NCBI RefSeq assembly: GCF_900149685.1
Contig: NZ_LT702999.1
Location: 62,001-126,000 of the forward strand
From: Erythrobacter sp. Alg231-14
GTDB lineage: Bacteria > Pseudomonadota > Alphaproteobacteria > Sphingomonadales > Sphingomonadaceae
DNA length: 64,000 bases
Direction of reading: 5' to 3'
Notes under the pieces: model-generated
The model's input: only the letters and a program-made list of their open reading frames with translations
What the model was told of the DNA's origin: nothing
The model's database searches: none
Shown here: positions 43,939-54,188 of the stretch, one piece after another
How the letters are laid out: each line of letters begins with the position of its first letter
How positions within the stretch are numbered: the stretch's first letter is position 1
Position numbers and translations under genes: made by a program

Positions 43939-45495
43939 ATGGTTCATAGGGTTCTCACTCTTCTCGCATTTATCGCGGGTGGGTTGGTTTTGGCGCAACC
44001 AGCAAGCGCCAAATGGTACGAGGCGCAAAGCGATTACTTCGTCATTTACGCCAACGCCGAAGAAGACGAAGTCCGCCTCTATGCGGAAAACCTAGAACGC
44101 TATCACAGCGCGATGGAAAACTTCACCGGCAGAACCGTCGCAAAGCCCAGCCCGTCCAATCGAGTCACCGTCTATTCCATCGGATCGGCGGATCAATTGC
44201 GCCGATTGGCCGGCTCGCGAAGCGTGGCCGGGTTTTATCTCCCCCGTTGGGATGGCAGCTTTGCGTTCGTCCAAGATGTTGAGAACAAACAGGGCTTGCC
44301 GACCCTTTCAACTGTCGTTCTCCTACACGAATACGCGCACCATTTCCTGAGCTCGACCGAACGTTTCGCCATGCCATTATGGATGAACGAAGGCGCCGCA
44401 GAATTCTTCTCGAACGTATATTTCGGGGAAGATGGTTCGGTGTATTTGGGGACGCGTGCACAGGGACGCGACCTCGATATTTTCGTCAAACCCGATGAAA
44501 TGATGAGCGTATCCCAACTGCTCACATTGGATTGGGAAAGACTGAGGACGCGAAACACCACTTGGCAGAGCGCGTTTTATGGCCGGAGCTGGCTCCTTTA
44601 CCATTACTTCTCAATGAAAGAGGAGCGCAGCGGCCAATTGCGAGAATATTGGCTCGAAGTTTTGAGCGGCACGCCGTCGCTCGATGCAGCAAAAAAGGTG
44701 TTCGGTGATCTTGGTGTGATCGAACGGCAATTGTACCTCCATTATCGCGATCTGCGACAGGAACCTTATCGCGTCGCTCCAGAAGACATAACGGCCGGCG
44801 CGGTCTCAATTCGTCCGCTTTCGGATGGGGAGGCCGCCACGATGCACATTCAGATGGGATCGGATCGCGGCGTGGTTGCCGAAGATGTTGAAAAATTGGC
44901 CGAACAAGCGCGCGACATTGCTCGTTCATTCCCCGATGACCCCAAGGTTCTCACCGTGCTTGCCCATGCCGAATACGGGGCCGGTCATGACGCCGCCGCT
45001 ATCGCCGCGGCGAGGCGCGCGATTGCCGTCGATCCCGCCGCAACGCGCGCCTATGTGGTGCAAGGACGCGCCGGTTTTCGTTTGGCCCGCGCCATCACCG
45101 ACCCGGAAGAACGCGGTGCCGCCTATCGAGAAGCGATGGTGCCATTGCTCGCCCTCAACGCCATGGAGCCTGAACACACCGTTCCGCTGGTTTACATGTA
45201 CCGATCGTTCGCGGAGCAGGATGCCGTTCCCAGCGACGATGCCAAAGCCGCATTGGTACGCGCGGCGCAATTGGCCCCATTTGATCAGGAATTGTGGTTG
45301 ATCGCCGGGATGATGCACATGAACGATGGCCGCATTTCCGAAGCGCGCGCGGCCCTCCAGCCGCTGGCCAGCAATCCGCATGGCGGCGAAAAGGCCGCAC
45401 AGATCGGCGAACTCTTGGCGTTCTTATCCGACAAGCACGACGGTCAAGCGATCCCGGTCCAATCGGCCATTTCGGCCTATTTCGTTACCGAATAG
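43939..45495 (+). CDS. Exported HExxH metalloprotease-like TPR protein, copy 1
   Basis: A 518-residue secreted protein. Signal peptide LLAFIAGGLVLAQPASA. The domain KWYEAQSDYFVIYANAEEDE starts the fold; HEYAHHFL (about 134) and a glutamate 18 residues later in WMNEGAAEFFSNVYF form a gluzincin zinc site. The C-terminal half (about 310-518) is TPR-like (LTVLAHAEYGAGHDAAAIAA). It converges on a paralogue at 45565. ATG 43939 has GAGAGGG 9 nt upstream; GTG 43903 and ATG 43921 are possible. Function likely in periplasmic proteolysis; the family's substrate is not known. Confidence 0.82.
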   Translation: MVHRVLTLLAFIAGGLVLAQPASAKWYEAQSDYFVIYANAEEDEVRLYAENLERYHSAMENFTGRTVAKPSPSNRVTVYSIGSADQLRRLAGSRSVAGFYLPRWDGSFAFVQDVENKQGLPTLSTVVLLHEYAHHFLSSTERFAMPLWMNEGAAEFFSNVYFGEDGSVYLGTRAQGRDLDIFVKPDEMMSVSQLLTLDWERLRTRNTTWQSAFYGRSWLLYHYFSMKEERSGQLREYWLEVLSGTPSLDAAKKVFGDLGVIERQLYLHYRDLRQEPYRVAPEDITAGAVSIRPLSDGEAATMHIQMGSDRGVVAEDVEKLAEQARDIARSFPDDPKVLTVLAHAEYGAGHDAAAIAAARRAIAVDPAATRAYVVQGRAGFRLARAITDPEERGAAYREAMVPLLALNAMEPEHTVPLVYMYRSFAEQDAVPSDDAKAALVRAAQLAPFDQELWLIAGMMHMNDGRISEARAALQPLASNPHGGEKAAQIGELLAFLSDKHDGQAIPVQSAISAYFVTE

Positions 45496-45503
45496 ACCCC
45501 CGG

Positions 45504-45526
45504 CGCATCGCAGGACGAGCGATGCG
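45504..45526. terminator. Hairpin between convergent genes
   Basis: CGCATCGC, AGGACGA, GCGATGCG: a perfect 8-bp stem in the 69-bp gap between the two convergent metalloprotease-like genes. No clear T-tract, so it is only a candidate terminator. Confidence 0.35.
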
Positions 45527-45564
45527 TTGCAAAAGGTCAAACGGTGATGAACGGCAGTGCCGCG

Positions 45565-47244
45565 TTACAAAGGGATCAGAGCGGCGGCTTCGCCCGTGCC
45601 GCCTTCACCACCGTCTTCGGCGTCATCTTCGTCTGAAGCATCGCCCGCGTTCGAAGCGTCCATCAGGTCGCGAAAGTTAACGCGCTGTCCATCGGGAACA
45701 CGGCTAAGGAAATTGATCATGGCGCGCGCCCTTCTGGATTGGCGTCCGCCGTGTGGGTCGGCCGCAATCGGTGCGAGCAAATAGCGGGCAACCACCGTTT
45801 CCCCATCCGCCGCCTTCATCGCCGCCACTTCCATCGCCAACGATTGATCAAACGGCGCCAATTGGGTCGCACGTTCCAAGGCGAATTTAGCACCATCGGG
45901 CGGTGCCACACCGCGCCTTGCAAAACTGCGATAGAAATAGATCAACGGTTGTGTGTGATCCGCTTCCAAAGCGTTCAACGCCTGAAATGGCTCCATCGCA
46001 GCTGCATAGGCCGCATCCTTATCATCCGCATCGGCGGCCTGACGAAACAGGGCGTACCCCTTTTGGACATAGGCGTTGAGAACGGTTGGATCGGCGGCAA
46101 TCGCCCGCGTACCGGCGGCAATCGCTGCGTCATCGTTGCCCGCGTCGTACTCCGCCTCTGCCAACGCAGCCAAGACATTCGCATCATCGGGAAAACGTTG
46201 CGCGATTGACCGCGCATTGGCGACGATTTCATCCGCGCGTTCATCGTCCACGCCGCGTTTAGACCGGATGATGACGTTCATCATCGCCGCGTGACCATCG
46301 CTCAACGCGGACACGCTCACCGTGCCGATCGAAATATCGCCCGATCCAAATCGCATTCCCGACATCGATGTTTGACGCCCATAATCGCGCAATTCGCGTT
46401 CAAGCCGGTCGAGATTTCCAAAAATTTGTTCCGCCGCCTCTAGGCTGTCCGCGCCGGAGGCGACCGCCTGCCAATACTGGACCAATTGGCCCGAACGGCT
46501 GGGGTTGAACCGCAAGTAGTGGTACAACAACCACGAACGACCGTAATAGGCGTCATAGGCGCCGCTGCGATTGCTGCGGTACAATTCGTAGTCGAGCAAT
46601 TGGCGCAGCGACACCGGCGCCGCCTGGCTGATTTCGTAGGCGCGATCATTGTTGGGTAGGCCGATATCAACCGAGCCATCTTCGTTGAAACGCGCCGATG
46701 AAAAATACTCCGCCGCCCCTTCGCTTAACCAACGCGGCATGGCGTGCCGGGCCGACGCGATGAGGAAATGGTGCGTGTATTCATGGAGCAATGTGGACAA
46801 GGCGCGGTCGAGGGCGCCTGTGCCGCTGCTGCGTGAATATCGGGTGCCGGTTCGAACGCGCCCTCCACCGCCGGAACGAATGCGGATATTCGGGACAAAG
46901 GTGACCGAACCGTTTGCGCGCGGAATATAGAAGCCCGCAACAGCAGATCGACTTCCCGCGCCATAGACATCGCGCAAATCATCGCGGCTGCCGACCATAA
47001 AAACCGTTAGCCTGTTGGATGGGCTGGGCACCGGCACTTGGCGGCCGCTCTCCAACTCCATGGCGATATGGTATCGTTCCAACATCTCGCCAAATTCGCG
47101 CAAATCGTCCGCTCGGCTGTCAGAATAAATGACGAAACGGTCGCTCTCTGCCTTGTGCCATTTCGCCTGTGCAGGCGTGGCCAGCGCGATCGTCATGAAC
47201 GCAGCCGTGACGATCGCGATTAACGCGCGAATTCGATGACCCAT
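45565..47244 (-). CDS. Exported HExxH metalloprotease-like TPR protein, copy 2
   Basis: A 559-residue paralogue of the convergent gene at 43939. Signal peptide IVTAAFMTIALATPAQA. Shared features: KWHKAESDRFVIYSDSRADD, HEYTHHFLIASARHAMPRWL and SEGAAEYFSSARFNEDGS (HExxH plus glutamate), and a C-terminal TPR array (VLAALAEAEYDAGNDDAAIA). It differs by a Gly/Arg-rich insertion before the zinc site (RSGGGGRVRTGTRYSR) and an acidic C-terminal tail (DASDEDDAEDGGEG). Divergence from copy 1 is high, so the duplication is old. Confidence 0.82.
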   Translation of the reverse strand: MGHRIRALIAIVTAAFMTIALATPAQAKWHKAESDRFVIYSDSRADDLREFGEMLERYHIAMELESGRQVPVPSPSNRLTVFMVGSRDDLRDVYGAGSRSAVAGFYIPRANGSVTFVPNIRIRSGGGGRVRTGTRYSRSSGTGALDRALSTLLHEYTHHFLIASARHAMPRWLSEGAAEYFSSARFNEDGSVDIGLPNNDRAYEISQAAPVSLRQLLDYELYRSNRSGAYDAYYGRSWLLYHYLRFNPSRSGQLVQYWQAVASGADSLEAAEQIFGNLDRLERELRDYGRQTSMSGMRFGSGDISIGTVSVSALSDGHAAMMNVIIRSKRGVDDERADEIVANARSIAQRFPDDANVLAALAEAEYDAGNDDAAIAAGTRAIAADPTVLNAYVQKGYALFRQAADADDKDAAYAAAMEPFQALNALEADHTQPLIYFYRSFARRGVAPPDGAKFALERATQLAPFDQSLAMEVAAMKAADGETVVARYLLAPIAADPHGGRQSRRARAMINFLSRVPDGQRVNFRDLMDASNAGDASDEDDAEDGGEGGTGEAAALIPL

Positions 47245-47364
47245 AGGTAACAGTCCCCTTTTCCACGCAGGTCACTGCATGGTTGCGGGAAACATTATGC
47301 CACTTTTCAAGGTTTTGGCCACCCTTGGCAATCGCGCAATGTGGCGCGACCGCTTGTGGGGAAT

Positions 47365-47386
47365 GGATCGGGCAACATGCCGATCC
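47365..47386. repeat. Imperfect hairpin in intergenic gap
   Basis: GGATCGG, GCAACATG, CCGATCC: a 7-bp perfect stem (nine with one bulge) between the metalloprotease-like gene and the DUF937 gene. There is no T-tract on either side; it could be a weak terminator for the DUF937 transcript. Confidence 0.3.
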
Positions 47387-47395
47387 CCGGTCACA

Positions 47396-47947
47396 TTAAC
47401 GCGACATCATTCCGCCAACGATGGACCCCAAAATGCCGCCCAATGGGTTGTTGCCGCTCGATTGTGCACCGGACCCGCCAGTGGCCTCTTTTGCCATATA
47501 GCCGGCAATAGCCATGGCGAGGATCGGGAGCATTTTTTTAAGCAAACCCTCGTCGATGCCCGTCAACGACGCGACTTCGCCAGCGACCGACCGGCTCACA
47601 TCTTTGCTGCCGAAAATGTTGCCAAGGATATCGTTGCCTGGTGCAGTGGGCGTTGGCGACGTGCCCAAAACCGCATCCAACAATCCGCCACCCAATCCAC
47701 CGGCCAACGCTCCGCCAAGGCCGCCGCCTGACGAACCGCCACCGCCCAGGATCGCTCCCGCTAGGCTGCCCAATCCACCCATCGGATCGGGCGTGCTGGT
47801 GCCACCAGTGGCGCTGCGGCCCATTCCCGCGACAATCGCAGGCAACAATGCGCCCGCGGCGGTTTTTGCGGTGTTCTCATCGACACCCAATTCGCGCGCC
47901 ATGGATGTGATCGCCCCGGTTTGCTGAAGCATTGCGGCTAGGCTCAT
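47396..47947 (-). CDS. DUF937 domain-containing protein
   Basis: A 183-residue protein with an N-terminal helical DUF937 part (LQQTGAITSMARELGVDENT, AAGALLPAIVAGM), a Gly-rich middle (GGGGSSGGGLGGALAGGLGG, about 65-90), a second helical part (SRSVAGEVASLTGIDEGLLK), and a Gly/Ser tail. DUF937 proteins resemble the YidB family; their function is unknown. Another DUF937-like gene lies 47 bp upstream on the same strand, so they are probably one operon. Confidence 0.85.
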   Translation of the reverse strand: MSLAAMLQQTGAITSMARELGVDENTAKTAAGALLPAIVAGMGRSATGGTSTPDPMGGLGSLAGAILGGGGSSGGGLGGALAGGLGGGLLDAVLGTSPTPTAPGNDILGNIFGSKDVSRSVAGEVASLTGIDEGLLKKMLPILAMAIAGYMAKEATGGSGAQSSGNNPLGGILGSIVGGMMSR

Positions 47948-47994
47948 GATCGTATCCTTTGTATTTGGTGAGATGAAAAGTGGTGGAGTTGCGT

Positions 47995-48357
47995 CTATTT
48001 GCGGCCGAACAATCCCGATGCAAGACCGGCAATGTCATCCAACGGGCTTCCATCGCCATCGCGGTCCAACATGCTCAAAACGCCGGAAAGTTTCGAATCG
48101 CCCTGCATGCTTTCGGCGATGCTGCCCAATGCACCTTCGCCGCCCAGTTGCTCCATAATGCCGCTCAACGCACCGGCATCAAGACCGGTTTTCTCCGCTG
48201 CCAATTCGACCGTATCGCCGTCTTGCGCATGCGAAGCGCCCAATGCGGCCACGGCTTTTTCTGCCATGGCGGGATCGATGCCCACTTTTTCCGCCAAGGC
48301 GGCAACAGTGTCGGGAGAGCCTGCAACTTGCTGCATAATGCCGTCAAGAATACTCAT
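47995..48357 (-). CDS. Small DUF937-like protein
   Basis: A 120-residue helical protein related to its downstream neighbour. ILDGIMQQVAGSPDTVAALA and GIDPAMAEKAVAALGASHAQ form DUF937-like repeats, and SMLDRDGDGSPLDDIAGLAS resembles a calcium-binding EF-hand-like loop (DxDxDGS), a feature common in this family. It precedes the larger DUF937 gene and follows pckA on the minus strand. No function known. Confidence 0.75.
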   Translation of the reverse strand: MSILDGIMQQVAGSPDTVAALAEKVGIDPAMAEKAVAALGASHAQDGDTVELAAEKTGLDAGALSGIMEQLGGEGALGSIAESMQGDSKLSGVLSMLDRDGDGSPLDDIAGLASGLFGRK

Positions 48358-48392
48358 AGTCGAAATACCTTCCTGTTTCGGTGTTAGCCGGT

Positions 48393-50000
48393 TTACGCCG
48401 CCGCGGGGGCGGCGTTGCGCACGCCTTCGTCTACATGCGCTTCGAACTCGGCAAAATTGTCGATGAACAGCTTTACCAGCTTACTCGCCGTCGCGTCGTA
48501 ATCTGTTGTATCCGACCAGGTGCTGCGCGGATCAAGGATCGTTTGATCGATGCCAGCCTCTGCCAAAACGGGGACATGCACCGGCACATCAAAACCGAAA
48601 TTGGCGTCTTCGCGATATTCTACACTGTCGAGATCGCCATCAAGCGCGGCGTTCAACAATGCACGGGTTGCCTTGATCGGCATCCGATTTCCGGTGCCGT
48701 ATTTGCCGCCGGTCCAACCGGTGTTGAGCAACCAACATTGCACTTCGCCTTTGGCGATGCGTTCTTTCAATAGGTTGCCATAGACGCTGGGGTGGCGCGG
48801 CATGAACGGCGCACCGAAACAGGTCGAAAACGTTGCCTCTGGCTCGGTTACGCCGATTTCGGTCCCTGCAACTTTGGCCGTGTATCCGGACAAGAAGTGG
48901 TACATTGCTTGTTCCGGCGTCAATTTCGCAATGGGAGGCAGCACGCCAAACGCATCCGCCGTCAACATCACGACATTGCTGGGTACTGGGCCCAGATTGT
49001 CTTCGCTCGTGTTCGGGATGTAGTCGATGGGATAGGCACCGCGGGTGTTTTCAGCGAGCGAGTTGTCGTCGAAATCAAGCTCGCGTGTTTCCGGATCCAT
49101 CACCACGTTTTCCAACACGGTTCCGAACCGGCGCGTGGTGGCGTAAATTTCGGGCTCTGCTTCTTCCGAAAGGCGGATCATCTTGGCGTAGCAGCCGCCT
49201 TCGAAGTTGAAGACCGCGGTGTCGGACCAACCGTGCTCGTCATCGCCGATCAACGTGCGCGATGCATCCGCAGAAAGCGTCGTCTTACCGGTGCCGGAAA
49301 GGCCAAAGAACACGGCTGTTTTGCCATCCGCGCTGATGTTTGATGAACAGTGCATCGGCATCACGCCTTTGGTCGGCAGCAGATAATTCAAAATGCCAAA
49401 GACACTTTTCTTCATTTCGCCGGCATATTTCGTGCCGCCGATCAAGATCAGCTTCTCGGTCAGGTTAACCGCGATCACGGTTTCCGAATTGGTTCCGTGA
49501 CGCGCCGGATCGGCTTTAAAGCTCGGCAAATCGATGATGGTGTATTCGGGTGTGATGTCCGCCAATTCTTCGGCGGTTGGCCGCACCAACAATGTGCGAA
49601 TAAACAGATTGTGCCACGCCAATTCGTTGATCACGCGCACATTCACGCGATGCTCTGGTTGTGAACCGCCGAACAGATCGGCGACATACAACGTCTCTTT
49701 TTCCGCGACCGCCGCCATGAAATCTTCTTTCAACGCGGCAAAATGATCCGGCGTCATCGACGCGTTGACCTTGCCCCACCATACGGTGTCCTCTGTCGTC
49801 GCATCGCGGACAATGAATTTGTCCTTGGCGCTGCGTCCGGTTTTCGCACCGGTTTGGACAACCAGCGCGCCGTGTTTGGACAGAGCGCCTTCTTTGGCCG
49901 CGATCGATGATTCGACCAAGGCGGATGTACCAAGGTTAGAGTGAATTTCGGCTTTTGTATGAATACCTTGGTCGGCGAGCGATTGAGCGAGGGGGATCAA
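48393..50000 (-). CDS. pckA: Phosphoenolpyruvate carboxykinase (ATP)
   Basis: A 535-residue enzyme catalysing oxaloacetate + ATP to PEP, the first step of gluconeogenesis. N-terminal [20 protein letters not shown], kinase-1a [20 protein letters not shown] (about 235), kinase-2 GDDEHGWSD and adenine-site residues [16 protein letters not shown] are all present. Length matches E. coli (540 aa). The start is a TTG at 50000, supported by AGGAGA 8 nt upstream; longer readings to 50252 cross the pckA-chvI promoter region. Divergent from chvI, as in several Alphaproteobacteria where ChvI affects pckA. Confidence 0.95.
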   Translation of the reverse strand: MIPLAQSLADQGIHTKAEIHSNLGTSALVESSIAAKEGALSKHGALVVQTGAKTGRSAKDKFIVRDATTEDTVWWGKVNASMTPDHFAALKEDFMAAVAEKETLYVADLFGGSQPEHRVNVRVINELAWHNLFIRTLLVRPTAEELADITPEYTIIDLPSFKADPARHGTNSETVIAVNLTEKLILIGGTKYAGEMKKSVFGILNYLLPTKGVMPMHCSSNISADGKTAVFFGLSGTGKTTLSADASRTLIGDDEHGWSDTAVFNFEGGCYAKMIRLSEEAEPEIYATTRRFGTVLENVVMDPETRELDFDDNSLAENTRGAYPIDYIPNTSEDNLGPVPSNVVMLTADAFGVLPPIAKLTPEQAMYHFLSGYTAKVAGTEIGVTEPEATFSTCFGAPFMPRHPSVYGNLLKERIAKGEVQCWLLNTGWTGGKYGTGNRMPIKATRALLNAALDGDLDSVEYREDANFGFDVPVHVPVLAEAGIDQTILDPRSTWSDTTDYDATASKLVKLFIDNFAEFEAHVDEGVRNAAPAAA

Positions 50001-50359
50001 CGTAGCGTCTCCTATATAGATCGGATTGTGCAAAAATTTCTGTCTTCGATAATGGGCGCAAATGCCATGTGACGTTCGCCAAACTGCCGATGCGCGCCGA
50101 AACCGTGAAACGGTAAAGGCGCTCAAAAGGTCAGGGTAGCGATTCGAAAACGAGCACGGGTCCCAATCCGGCGGTGGGCATAGATGCGCGATCGTCCCTG
50201 AGTCAAACCGCCGATTTTTCGCTGCAATGCACAATATTTTCGCAATCCACACCGGGCGCAGAACGGGTCGCGGTGCGGAGCTTGTCGGACCAGCAGAAGC
50301 GCAATTGTTTCATCGCCGCGATGGCGCTACCGTTCCGCATTCAGGCGGCAAAGAAAGCA
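50001..50359. other. pckA-chvI intergenic region
   Basis: About 360 bases of divergent promoter sequence between pckA (minus) and chvI (plus). It includes the pckA ribosome-binding site AGGAG at 50008-50012. An open frame upstream of chvI spans it, but it lacks a ribosome-binding site, so I treat it as non-coding. I see no clear ChvI repeat or other operator. Confidence 0.5.
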
Positions 50360-51184
50360 ATGACCCACATGCAAACCGAGATTGGCGACATCGCATCAGA
50401 CCAATCGTCCGATGAGGCCGATGCGCAAACCACATCCAGCCCCGGCGACACAGACACAGTCGCGCCGAAGCAAGCGATTGAGATCGCCTTGGTCGATGAT
50501 GATCGCAACATCCTGACGACGGTGTCCATCGCGCTTCAAGCCGAAGGGTTTGTCACGCGGTTGTATTCCGACGGGGAAACCGCGCTGCGCGCCTTGATCG
50601 ACAATCCACCTGACTTGGCCGTGTTTGATATCAAAATGCCGAAGATGGATGGGCTTGAATTGCTGCGCCGGGTCCGCGCGCATGGGCCGCTGCCGGTTAT
50701 TTTTCTGACCAGTAAAGACGACGAAGCCGACGAAGAAGCCGGATTGGAATTGGGCGCGGACGATTACATCGCCAAACCGTTCAGCCTGCGCCTGTTGACC
50801 GCGCGCATTCGCGCCATTTTGCGACGCGCAGAGCCCGACCGCACCATCGGCCACGAAACCAGCGCCCCCCAACCCGTCCACCCCAAGATTGATCGTGGGC
50901 GTCTGTATATGGACCCGGCGCGCCATCACGTGACGTGGAACAAACAAGCCGTCAGCCTAACCGTGACCGAGTTTCTGATCCTCGAAGCGTTGGCAGCGCG
51001 TCCCGGTGTCATCAAAAGCCGCAATCAATTGATGGATGCTGCCTATCCTGACGATATCTTCGTCGATGACCGCACCGTGGACAGCCACATCAAACGCATG
51101 CGGCGCAAATTCCGTGTGGTTGACGACACATTCGACGCCATCGATACGTTGTATGGCGCGGGATACAGCTTCAACGATGGCTGA
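50360..51184 (+). CDS. chvI: ChvI-type response regulator
   Basis: A 274-residue OmpR-family regulator. Receiver about 35-150: [18 protein letters not shown], phospho-Asp in [18 protein letters not shown], and lysine in [14 protein letters not shown]-terminal winged helix: [20 protein letters not shown] ... [20 protein letters not shown] and YGAGYSF. The 31-residue acidic N-terminal leader is unusual. Forms a two-component system with ChvG, whose start overlaps by 8 bp. In Rhizobiales ChvGI responds to acid/envelope stress; here it sits next to pckA and the PTS regulatory block. ATG 50360 chosen by fit; ATG 50369 is also possible. Confidence 0.92.
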   Translation: MTHMQTEIGDIASDQSSDEADAQTTSSPGDTDTVAPKQAIEIALVDDDRNILTTVSIALQAEGFVTRLYSDGETALRALIDNPPDLAVFDIKMPKMDGLELLRRVRAHGPLPVIFLTSKDDEADEEAGLELGADDYIAKPFSLRLLTARIRAILRRAEPDRTIGHETSAPQPVHPKIDRGRLYMDPARHHVTWNKQAVSLTVTEFLILEALAARPGVIKSRNQLMDAAYPDDIFVDDRTVDSHIKRMRRKFRVVDDTFDAIDTLYGAGYSFNDG

Positions 51185-52736
51185 TCCACAAATCGGTCTT
51201 ACCGGCGACGACGAACCCGGAATTGTCGGCCGCTTTTCATTAACGGCCCGCATTTTGGTCGTGAATATTCTGCCGCTTGCACTTTTGTCGGGCGGGCTCT
51301 TTTATCTTGATACGTATCGCACTCAGTTGATCGATGAACGCTTCAAACTTGCCCGGATTGAAGCGCAGATTTCGGCAGAAGCCTTGGCCGGCGCATCCAA
51401 AGAACGCCAAGAAGCGTTGCTGGTTCAAATCGGCTTAGAACAAGGGATGCGGATGCGAATGTTCGACATCGAAGGGTTGTTGTGGGCTGACAGCTTTGAA
51501 CTGGCCGAGCCCGCGTTTCAATTCGACGACATCAGCGACGATGAATGGGATCAACAATTCACCCGTTGGTTGGACAACGCCATCAGCACCATCGTGCGCG
51601 CGGAAGATGTGCCCGATTATGTCGAACCAGACGCGCAAACCGCCGATGCTTTCCCCGAATTGGTCGAGGCGCGCGAACAAGGCTTGAGCCAAGTGCGGCT
51701 GTATCATTGGCGCGATGGAACCCCCGTAATCACCGCGGCCGCCCCGGTCGGGTTGAGAGGGGCAACCTTGTTAACGGTGCGCAACGCGGTCGATATCACG
51801 GAAAGCGTTCGGACCGCGCGTTCGGCGCTTGTGATTGCCACTTTGGCGGTCTTGTTCGCATCTGCTTTGTTGTCGCTGTATCTGGCGCGGACAATTGTTA
51901 GCCCGCTGCAATTGCTGGCCCGCGCCGCGCAAAAGGTGCGTCAGGGGCGTGAACGCGATGTGGAGGTTCCTCGCCTTCCTGAACGCAACGATGAAATTGG
52001 GCAATTGGCCCGGTCCGTGTCCGACATGACATCGGCTCTGCGTCAACGGATCGATGCCGTGGACAGTTTCGCCGCCGATGTGGCCCACGAGATCAAAAAC
52101 CCGCTCGCATCCTTACGCAGCGCGGTGGAATCCCTGCCCAAAGTGGAAGATCCCGATTTGCGACGGGAACTGGAACAGATCGCCACACATGACGTGCGCC
52201 GGATCGACCGTTTGGTGAGCGAGATTTCAGACGCCAGCCGGATCGATTCCGAAATGTCGCGCGCCACGCTGGAAAGCATCGACCTAACGGATTTGGTGCG
52301 CGCGATCATCGGCAACAGAGAGAACCGCGCAGAGAACCAAGACCACCGCATCGAATTGGATGCGCGTGGGTTTTCGGCAAAGGTTTTGGGCGTTGGCGCA
52401 CGATTGGAGCGGGTGGTTGAAAACCTCTTCGACAACGCAGCGTCCTTTTCCCCGCCCGAAGCGCCAATCGAAGTGATGATCGACAATGACGGCGAATGCG
52501 TGACTTTGACTGTGTGCGATTCCGGGCCCGGTATTCCCGAAGATTCGCGCGAAAAGGTGTTCACCCGGTTCCATTCCATCCGGCCGGACGCAGAAGATTT
52601 TGGCAACCATTCCGGGCTTGGCCTCGCCATCGCCCGAACCATCGCAGAGGCCCATGACGGCAATCTAACCGCAGAGGGGCGGCCCGATGGAAAGCGGGGC
52701 GCGTGTTTGCGATTGCAATTGCCCGCGGATGCTTAA
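51177..52736 (+). CDS. chvG: ChvG-type sensor histidine kinase
   Basis: A 519-residue membrane kinase paired with ChvI. An N-terminal helix ([20 protein letters not shown]), a periplasmic sensor of about 190 residues, a second helix ([20 protein letters not shown]), a HAMP linker, the H-box [20 protein letters not shown] (phospho-His about 304) and the ATPase domain with [11 protein letters not shown] (N box), DSGPGIPED (G1), and [18 protein letters not shown] G2 are present. Its ATG overlaps chvI by 8 bp, so translation is coupled; hprK follows 3 bp later. Confidence 0.93.
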   Translation: MADPQIGLTGDDEPGIVGRFSLTARILVVNILPLALLSGGLFYLDTYRTQLIDERFKLARIEAQISAEALAGASKERQEALLVQIGLEQGMRMRMFDIEGLLWADSFELAEPAFQFDDISDDEWDQQFTRWLDNAISTIVRAEDVPDYVEPDAQTADAFPELVEAREQGLSQVRLYHWRDGTPVITAAAPVGLRGATLLTVRNAVDITESVRTARSALVIATLAVLFASALLSLYLARTIVSPLQLLARAAQKVRQGRERDVEVPRLPERNDEIGQLARSVSDMTSALRQRIDAVDSFAADVAHEIKNPLASLRSAVESLPKVEDPDLRRELEQIATHDVRRIDRLVSEISDASRIDSEMSRATLESIDLTDLVRAIIGNRENRAENQDHRIELDARGFSAKVLGVGARLERVVENLFDNAASFSPPEAPIEVMIDNDGECVTLTVCDSGPGIPEDSREKVFTRFHSIRPDAEDFGNHSGLGLAIARTIAEAHDGNLTAEGRPDGKRGACLRLQLPADA

Positions 52737-52739
52737 GAC

Positions 52740-53174
52740 GTGTCAGACGACACTATCATTGTTCAGGCGACCACGGTTGCGATCGATGGCCGCGCTCTTG
52801 CCATCGAAGGGCCATCGGGCAGCGGCAAGTCAACGCTCGCTTTGGCCTTGATCGATCGTGGAGCCCAATTGATCGGCGATGATGGAGTGACGTTGCGCCG
52901 GGTCGATAATCGCATCATGGCAAGCCCACCTCCGAATATTGGCGGCGTGATCGAAGTTCACGGCGTGGGCCTCTTCGACACGCCAATAGGTGAACCCGCA
53001 CCGCTCGCCTTGATTATTGATCTGGGTGAGTCTGGCGAACGCCTGCCTGATACTTTGCCGGTCAAACACTATTTGGGCGTGGCGATACCGCGTCTTGATT
53101 TCGCCCCCGGCACCATCGCGCCGGCATTGCGGGCCGAACGCGCTTTGGAAAAACACGGACTTTCCAAGGATTAA
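52740..53174 (+). CDS. hprK: HPr kinase/phosphorylase (short alphaproteobacterial form)
   Basis: A 144-residue C-terminal catalytic-domain-only HprK. Walker A AIEGPSGSGKSTLALALIDR (about 21-40), LIGDDGVTLRR and PNIGGVIEVHGVGLFDTP are the family signatures. It phosphorylates or dephosphorylates a serine in HPr (encoded 1.6 kb downstream). Alphaproteobacterial versions lack the N-terminal sensor half found in Firmicutes, as here. Start is GTG 52740; only 3 bp after chvG, so it is part of that operon. Confidence 0.93.
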   Translation: MSDDTIIVQATTVAIDGRALAIEGPSGSGKSTLALALIDRGAQLIGDDGVTLRRVDNRIMASPPPNIGGVIEVHGVGLFDTPIGEPAPLALIIDLGESGERLPDTLPVKHYLGVAIPRLDFAPGTIAPALRAERALEKHGLSKD

Positions 53175-53237
53175 GCGTAAGCGAAGGGGATTGTGCAAAA
53201 ATGCTGCTTCACTTCCGCCGCCTAAGCGCCGAAAAGC

Positions 53238-54188
53238 ATGTCTATGCAAACCGCCTCCCCCACTCCTGCGACCGATGCATCGGACGACACACGGCAACGA
53301 TTGTTGTTGGTGACCGGATTGTCCGGTGCCGGCAAATCGACCGCGCTCGATGTGTTGGAGGATTTGGGGTGGGAAACGATCGACAATTTCCCCGTGCGGC
53401 TCTTGGATCGCTTGGTAGGCGAACCCAACACGGCGACATCATCTGGGCGCGCGCCGTTGGCCATCGGGTTTGATTCGCGCACGCGCGGCTTGATACCACA
53501 TGAAATGGTCGCGCTGGCCAAATCCTTGGCTCAACGCGACGATATCGCCCTCACCTTCATGTTCATCGATTGTGCGGGCGGAGAGTTGGAGCGGCGGTAC
53601 AACGAAACGCGCCGGCGCCACCCCATGGCACAAGGGCGTACCGTGCAAGACGGTATCGCGGCGGAGCGCGAATTGCTGGAGCCACTGCGGCGATGGGCCG
53701 AAATCGTGATCGACACATCGGCGATGGCGACCAACGATTTGCAGGCACAAGTCCGCAACCTGTTCGGCGATGATAAAGCCGCAGAGATGACGCTGACCGT
53801 TTCAAGCTTTGGCTTTGCGCGGGGCATGCCCCCCTTAGCCGATCTGGTGTTCGATATGCGGTTTTTGGACAATCCGCATTGGGTCGAAGAGTTACGCGAA
53901 TTGACGGGCAAAGACGCGCCGGTCGGCGAACACATTGAACGCGACCCCGCCTTTCACACCTCCTTTGATCAGATCAAACAACTGCTGCTCACTCTGCTCC
54001 CCCGCTACGATGCGCAGGGCAAATCCTATGTCCACATCGCGTTTGGTTGTACCGGGGGGAGACACCGTTCCGTCTTCAGCGCGGAACGCATGGCGCAAGG
54101 CTTGCGCGAGGCGGGATTTTCGCCCACTGTCCGCCACCGCAATTTGGCCTCGCGCGCTGCTGATGAAATCGAAGGGCAGCGCCGGTGA
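53238..54188 (+). CDS. rapZ: RNase adapter protein RapZ
   Basis: A 316-residue P-loop protein of the RapZ/YvcJ family. Walker A LVTGLSGAGKSTALDVLEDL, IDNFPVRLLDRL, the central RRRHPMAQGRTVQDGIAAER motif and the C-terminal YVHIAFGCTGGRHRSVFSAE are all conserved. In enterics RapZ senses glucosamine-6-phosphate and controls RNase E action on sRNAs. In Alphaproteobacteria it sits in the hprK-PTS cluster, exactly as here. Confidence 0.94.
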   Translation: MSMQTASPTPATDASDDTRQRLLLVTGLSGAGKSTALDVLEDLGWETIDNFPVRLLDRLVGEPNTATSSGRAPLAIGFDSRTRGLIPHEMVALAKSLAQRDDIALTFMFIDCAGGELERRYNETRRRHPMAQGRTVQDGIAAERELLEPLRRWAEIVIDTSAMATNDLQAQVRNLFGDDKAAEMTLTVSSFGFARGMPPLADLVFDMRFLDNPHWVEELRELTGKDAPVGEHIERDPAFHTSFDQIKQLLLTLLPRYDAQGKSYVHIAFGCTGGRHRSVFSAERMAQGLREAGFSPTVRHRNLASRAADEIEGQRR

